Positions 5,851 to 9,052 of a DNA stretch of 9,052 nt are shown here, one piece after another. The notes below the pieces were generated by a model. It did not search any database, was not told where the DNA came from, and saw only the letters and a list, made by a program, of their open reading frames with translations. The stretch is from an uncultured Chloroflexota bacterium (GTDB taxonomy: Bacteria > Chloroflexota > Dehalococcoidia > Lucifugimonadales > CAJWER01). Location of the stretch: contig CAJWER010000112.1 in assembly GCA_913030785.1 (NCBI GenBank), forward strand, positions 1 through 9,052, given 5' to 3'. How positions within the stretch are numbered: the stretch's first letter is position 1; the number at the start of each line of letters is the position of its first letter. Made by a program: the position numbers and the translations under genes.

Positions 5851-7032
5851 ATGGTGGCCAGTCCTCCCACATCAACAAAGGCGACCATTCACTGGCACAA
5901 GGTGATCTGCAAGGAACCAGGCAAATACCTGGGCTGGCCGACCATTTCACAGTTGCCATCAGACGAGTTGATCGTTGTCTTCTCTGGTGGTCGAGAAGAG
6001 CACGTCTGCCCCTACGGCAAAACCGAGCTGGTCCGCAGCACCGACTCTGGCGAGACCTGGTCTCCACCTGAAACGGTCAACGACTCCCTCATCGACGACC
6101 GTGACGCCGGCATCGTGGCGATGAGGTCGGGAACCCTCGTAATAAGCTGGTTCACCCACCCGACGTGGAAGAATCTCGACCGGATCAGAGAATCCGGTCG
6201 CTACCCCGCCGAACAAATAGACGCCTGGAAGGCCCACTGTGACCAAATCAGGCCCGAAGCCAAAAGCCAGGGATTGGGTCTCCGCGCCTGGACGAGGCGG
6301 TCATCCGACGGAGGGAAGACCTGGGAGCCGCCCGTCGACTCATCGGCGACCAGCCCTCACGGCCCCGTGGAACTCGCCGACGGACGGCTGCTCATGGTGG
6401 GCAACGATCTCCGTGAGGACAACGGCACTTCGGGACCAAAGCCCATCATCGCGATGGAGTCGAGAGACAAGGGCCGCTCCTGGAGCCAAATTGGTACCGC
6501 CTTGCCGGTGCCCACCAAAGGCGCCGCATACCACGAGCCTCACGTCATGGAGTTGGAGGATGGAACGCTGATCTGCCTGGCCCGCTACTTGCACTCCGAC
6601 GACCCGGAGCGCGACCGCTACTTGCGTCAGACAGAGAGCATGGACGGAGGTCGGACCTGGACACGGCCCCACCCGTCCAACATGTGGGGCTTTCCTCCAC
6701 ACATGCTCCGCCTGAGCAACGGCGACGGCCTGGCAACATACGGCTACCGCAGGCGACCGTACGGGCAGCGGGCATGCGTGTATCAGAGGGTGCGCGAAAA
6801 CCTGATCGGTGGCAACTCATCCGGCAATTGGGACATCGGTCACGCAATCGTCCTTCGAGACGACGGCGATAGCGACGATCTCGGATACCCCGCGACGGTG
6901 GAGATGTCCCCGGGCGAGATGCTAACCGTCTACTACCAGGCCGATAGGCCGGGCGAGAAGCCGAGCATCATGGCCACTCGCTGGACCTTGTCACTGGCCG
7001 ACCGCGGCAACACGCCCGACCTACTCGAATAG
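5851..7032 (+). CDS. BNR-repeat sialidase-like six-bladed propeller protein
   Basis: The product is 393 residues. The start at 5851 follows AGGAG with 5 nt spacing and lies 6 bp after the reductase stop. Four Asp-box (SxDGGxTW) motifs are clear: STDSGETW (63-70), SSDGGKTW (151-158), SRDKGRSW (204-211) and SMDGGRTW (263-270), which places it in the sialidase/neuraminidase propeller superfamily. There is no signal peptide, so it is probably intracellular, unlike most secreted sialidases. An arginine triad for carboxylate binding cannot be assigned with confidence, and many proteins of this class lack sialidase activity. YHEPH (227-231), with the acidic Glu229, and the DDLGYPATVE segment (342-351) are typical of the environmental subfamily annotated exo-alpha-sialidase. 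It is the last gene of the operon and converges on the next gene with 13 bp between stops. Confidence 0.85.
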   Translation: MVASPPTSTKATIHWHKVICKEPGKYLGWPTISQLPSDELIVVFSGGREEHVCPYGKTELVRSTDSGETWSPPETVNDSLIDDRDAGIVAMRSGTLVISWFTHPTWKNLDRIRESGRYPAEQIDAWKAHCDQIRPEAKSQGLGLRAWTRRSSDGGKTWEPPVDSSATSPHGPVELADGRLLMVGNDLREDNGTSGPKPIIAMESRDKGRSWSQIGTALPVPTKGAAYHEPHVMELEDGTLICLARYLHSDDPERDRYLRQTESMDGGRTWTRPHPSNMWGFPPHMLRLSNGDGLATYGYRRRPYGQRACVYQRVRENLIGGNSSGNWDIGHAIVLRDDGDSDDLGYPATVEMSPGEMLTVYYQADRPGEKPSIMATRWTLSLADRGNTPDLLE

Positions 7033-7045
7033 CGGGCCAACTCGC

Positions 7046-8452
7046 CTACTTGAACTGGATCGAGTACAGGTCGGCATCCTTGAGCCGGAAACGAAGCCTG
7101 ACGGGCTGTCCGGCCAACGCAGAGAGGTCCGCACTCTTCTTCCACGTGACCACACGTCTCAAATCATCGCCCCAGACCTCGTCGCACTCGTCCATCGAGA
7201 ACCCGTCAATTGTGATACCGCGGTTGTCCTGCACCTCGACGTGGATGCCACCGGCCGCACCGGTAGAGTAGTTAAGAACTAGCTCGCTGCCGTCAAATAC
7301 GAGTGGTTTCGTCAGCATTTCGCCGCCAGCCAGCCTGGCGTTGACCGACACAAATCCATCGATGCGCAACGTGTACCGGCGCAGCCTCTCTACAGATTCC
7401 TGTTGTTCCGCGGCCTCGTTTGAGAACACGGACATCTCCCGATCCGCCCCTTCAATGTGCGAGTCAGTTTCCAGGATACCCAGGCCCTGATAGTTGTCAC
7501 TGTAGAACCAGTTGTCCTTCAGTTTCAGACCAGGACGGATAAACGACTCGGGCCACATATTGAATTCGATCCCATCGCGGCTGGTCATGAACATGCCGTC
7601 CGTGATCGCCGTACCCACCCGGTCTATCCAGGTCGACTTGACCTGGCGGTACTCGAGCTGGGGCAGCGCCAAAGTGGACTCAGTCCATCCCCTGTCAATG
7701 TAGCGCGTAGGAAAACCAACGAAGATATGCGGTGCGCGATAATACGGCTGAATCCCGTTGGTATACAGCTCGCTTACACGCCCCGGCGAGTATCCCACCC
7801 ATTCTGGGTCGGGCCAGTCGGTGAAATCCTGGGAAGTCGCGGTCTTGATGTCCCGTCCATCACGAAATGCACGATGGTATTCGCGGTATTCATTCCGCAC
7901 CGAGTCCCAAAAGATTAGATTCTGTGAATCGAACTTCCCATCGGTGATTATCGGCTCGTCCTTCATCAGAGACCAGCGGATGCCGTCGGCCGACTTGTAC
8001 GCCCACAACGCCCTTTCACCAACCGCAACCGCCTTGTAGACGGCGTCTGGCTCACATGCCGGATTATCATCTCGGAATGGCGTGAAGCTTTCGATCCTGA
8101 GCCCGTCCAGGATGATGTTGTTGTCGCTGGAGCCCTCGTATTCGATCAGACCCAGCGACGGCTTTTGCCAGTGAACGCCGTCCCTGCTCTCGGCGTAACA
8201 GATCACCTCCGGGTGGTTCTTGTACTTTTTTTTTGAAAAATCAATATCCAGCGCCCGATAGTACATCCGATAAAGATCCCCGTCCTGGATGACCGTGAAA
8301 TAGTTGCACGAGTTGCCCTCCCAGGGCTCGTCGAGAAGCAGCGCGACACCCTGGGGCGACGGCTGGTGCATTCTAAACTCGGCTCCATCGAGGCGGTCAA
8401 TCAAATAGTCGTCGACAAATAACTCAAGTCGTGAACCGATATCGATTCCCAC
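7046..8452 (-). CDS. Glycoside-hydrolase-like protein: five-bladed propeller (GH32/43/68-like) plus C-terminal beta-sandwich
   Basis: The product is 468 residues and starts at GTG (8452), with AGGAG 6 nt upstream. The first two thirds show repeated blade signatures: YFTVIQDGDLYRMYYRA (51-67), CYAESRDGVHWQKP (85-98), AYKSADGIRWSLMKDEP (151-167), FWDSVRNEYREYHRAF (181-196) and MTSRDGIEFN (289-298). This is the look of GH32/GH43-type propellers and of the environmental proteins annotated only as glycosyl hydrolase or hypothetical. The last ~100 residues (about 361-468) form a beta-rich domain ending in RLRFRLKDADLYSIQFK, resembling the C-terminal sandwich of such enzymes. I cannot assign the acidic catalytic residues, so enzymatic activity is inferred. 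There is no signal peptide. A run of nine A on the coding strand (8226-8234) falls at codons for Lys74-76. It is convergent with the sialidase-like gene and divergent from the esterase gene. Confidence 0.82.
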   Translation of the reverse strand: MGIDIGSRLELFVDDYLIDRLDGAEFRMHQPSPQGVALLLDEPWEGNSCNYFTVIQDGDLYRMYYRALDIDFSKKKYKNHPEVICYAESRDGVHWQKPSLGLIEYEGSSDNNIILDGLRIESFTPFRDDNPACEPDAVYKAVAVGERALWAYKSADGIRWSLMKDEPIITDGKFDSQNLIFWDSVRNEYREYHRAFRDGRDIKTATSQDFTDWPDPEWVGYSPGRVSELYTNGIQPYYRAPHIFVGFPTRYIDRGWTESTLALPQLEYRQVKSTWIDRVGTAITDGMFMTSRDGIEFNMWPESFIRPGLKLKDNWFYSDNYQGLGILETDSHIEGADREMSVFSNEAAEQQESVERLRRYTLRIDGFVSVNARLAGGEMLTKPLVFDGSELVLNYSTGAAGGIHVEVQDNRGITIDGFSMDECDEVWGDDLRRVVTWKKSADLSALAGQPVRLRFRLKDADLYSIQFK

Positions 8453-8630
8453 TGCTTTCTCCTAGCTACGTTCGATAGGCTGAAACGACCCCGGGCCCAC
8501 CAGCGCGGAGTCGCTGTAGATTGTAGTAAGCCATTGAGGCGGAAGGAAGGCCGTAAAGAGCGCCCCTCAACTCAAACTCTGTGGTAAATTTGCCGGGGAA
8601 CGACCCGAACATCCAATGGAGGACCCTTAT
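8453..8630. promoter_or_regulatory. Divergent intergenic region with a near-palindrome
   Basis: These 178 bp separate the glycosidase-like and esterase genes and must hold both promoters. The only element that stands out is GGTAAATTTGCC (8583-8594), a near-perfect 12-bp palindrome about 25 bp before the esterase Shine-Dalgarno. It could be an operator or simply an AT-rich -10 region. No convincing -35/-10 pair was found for either gene. Confidence 0.3.
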
Positions 8631-9052
8631 ATGCCACTGCTATTCGATATGTCCTGGGAAGAGTTGCAAACCTACGAGGGCATCAACCCTAAGCCCAAAG
8701 ACCATGACGCCTTCTGGGAGAAGGGCCTCAGCGAGATGGCGCAAATAGACCCTGCGATCGAGCTGACCCCATCGTCATTCCAGACGCCTGCAACTGAGTG
8801 CCTCGACATGTATTTCACCGGCGTAGGGGGCGCTCGCATCCACGCCAAGGTTCTACGACCGCGAGAGGCGAAGGAGCCTCACCCTGCCGTCGTGGTGTTC
8901 CACGGGTACTCCGGGAATTCGGGCGAATGGAGCGCCCACCTCGGTCTGGCCAGCGCGGGTTACACCGTCGCGGCCCTCGACTGCAGGGGCCAGGGCGGCC
9001 TGTCCGAGGATATGGGCGGCGTTAAGGGCGGCACCCTGCACGGACACATCGT
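8631..9052 (+). CDS. AXE1-family acetyl esterase / cephalosporin-C deacetylase-like, 3' end outside window
   Basis: An open frame of 140 codons starts at the ATG at 8631, with GGAGG at 8618-8622, and runs off the window. The N-terminus, MPLLFDMSWEELQTYEG, then NPKPKDHDAFWEKGL, is characteristic of the acetyl-xylan-esterase (AXE1) alpha/beta-hydrolase family of about 320 residues. VVVFHGYSGNSGEW (87-100) gives the HGY oxyanion-hole segment, and ALDCRGQGGLSED (115-127) matches the family's conserved DxRGQGG stretch. The nucleophile elbow (usually GGSQGG) and the rest of the triad lie beyond the end. Members remove acetyl groups from xylo-oligosaccharides, acetylated sugars or cephalosporin C and are often intracellular. 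It is divergent from the glycosidase-like gene, which supports a role in breaking down acetylated glycans. Confidence 0.88.
   Translation, partial: MPLLFDMSWEELQTYEGINPKPKDHDAFWEKGLSEMAQIDPAIELTPSSFQTPATECLDMYFTGVGGARIHAKVLRPREAKEPHPAVVVFHGYSGNSGEWSAHLGLASAGYTVAALDCRGQGGLSEDMGGVKGGTLHGHI

Noticed and set aside
8455..8485. Possible further repeat copy (CTCCTAG...ATAGGCTG) upstream of the glycosidase-like gene
   Set aside because: The match is limited to CTCCTAG, which overlaps the gene's Shine-Dalgarno, and the core spacing is wrong.
1..9052. CRISPR array, tRNA, rRNA, insertion sequence or integrase gene
   Set aside because: I found no short regular direct repeats with spacers, no tRNA-like cloverleaf, no rRNA sequence and no transposase or recombinase motifs in any frame.

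Overview
The window looks like part of the chromosome of an uncultivated environmental bacterium. The right-hand genes belong to families that are abundant in marine, soil and sponge-associated Chloroflexota (SAR202-like), Latescibacterota or Poribacteria: M19 dipeptidase-like, PhyH dioxygenase, aldo/keto reductase, BNR sialidase-like, five-bladed-propeller glycosidase-like and AXE1 esterase. That taxonomic reading is inference from gene content; nothing here fixes the phylum. Most starts have a clear Shine-Dalgarno sequence, and coding is dense.

The window has two parts that differ in composition. Positions 1 to about 2380 are visibly AT-richer and hold three unrelated single genes, all on the minus strand: a Cys-rich putative zinc-binding protein (232-645), a small beta-propeller protein (924-1616) and a lipoprotein (1849-2346). 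A diverged ~60 bp repeat lies before each gene and after the last one (starts near 5, 747 and 1704, plus a half copy at 2378-2397). The result is a cassette-like layout of repeat-gene-repeat-gene with units of about 740, 957 and 677 bp. The half copy sits exactly where a DapA/N-acetylneuraminate-lyase-family reading frame (2367-2516) stops resembling its family after about 40 residues. This suggests that the array was inserted into, or recombined with, that gene. The repeat core matches the integron-type GTTRRRY heptamer in two copies and differs by one base in the other two, but I could not find a full canonical attC and no integrase is present. This array is the most interesting feature of the window.

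Positions 2500 to 9052 look like ordinary, GC-richer catabolic DNA. An M19 dipeptidase-like gene (2616-3719, minus) runs into the broken dapA-like gene. Divergently, from a good sigma-70-type promoter (3834-3862), comes a compact plus-strand operon: PhyH dioxygenase, aldo/keto reductase, BNR-repeat sialidase-like protein (gaps of 13 and 6 bp). A convergent minus-strand gene encodes a large propeller plus beta-sandwich glycosidase-like protein (7046-8452). Divergent from that, the 5' part of an AXE1 acetyl esterase/cephalosporin-C deacetylase gene (8631 onward) runs off the window.

Together the right-hand genes suggest oxidation, deglycosylation and deacetylation of modified sugars or small organic molecules. 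The exact substrate is not visible. The loss of key residues in the dipeptidase-like and reductase proteins warns against transferring activities by name.
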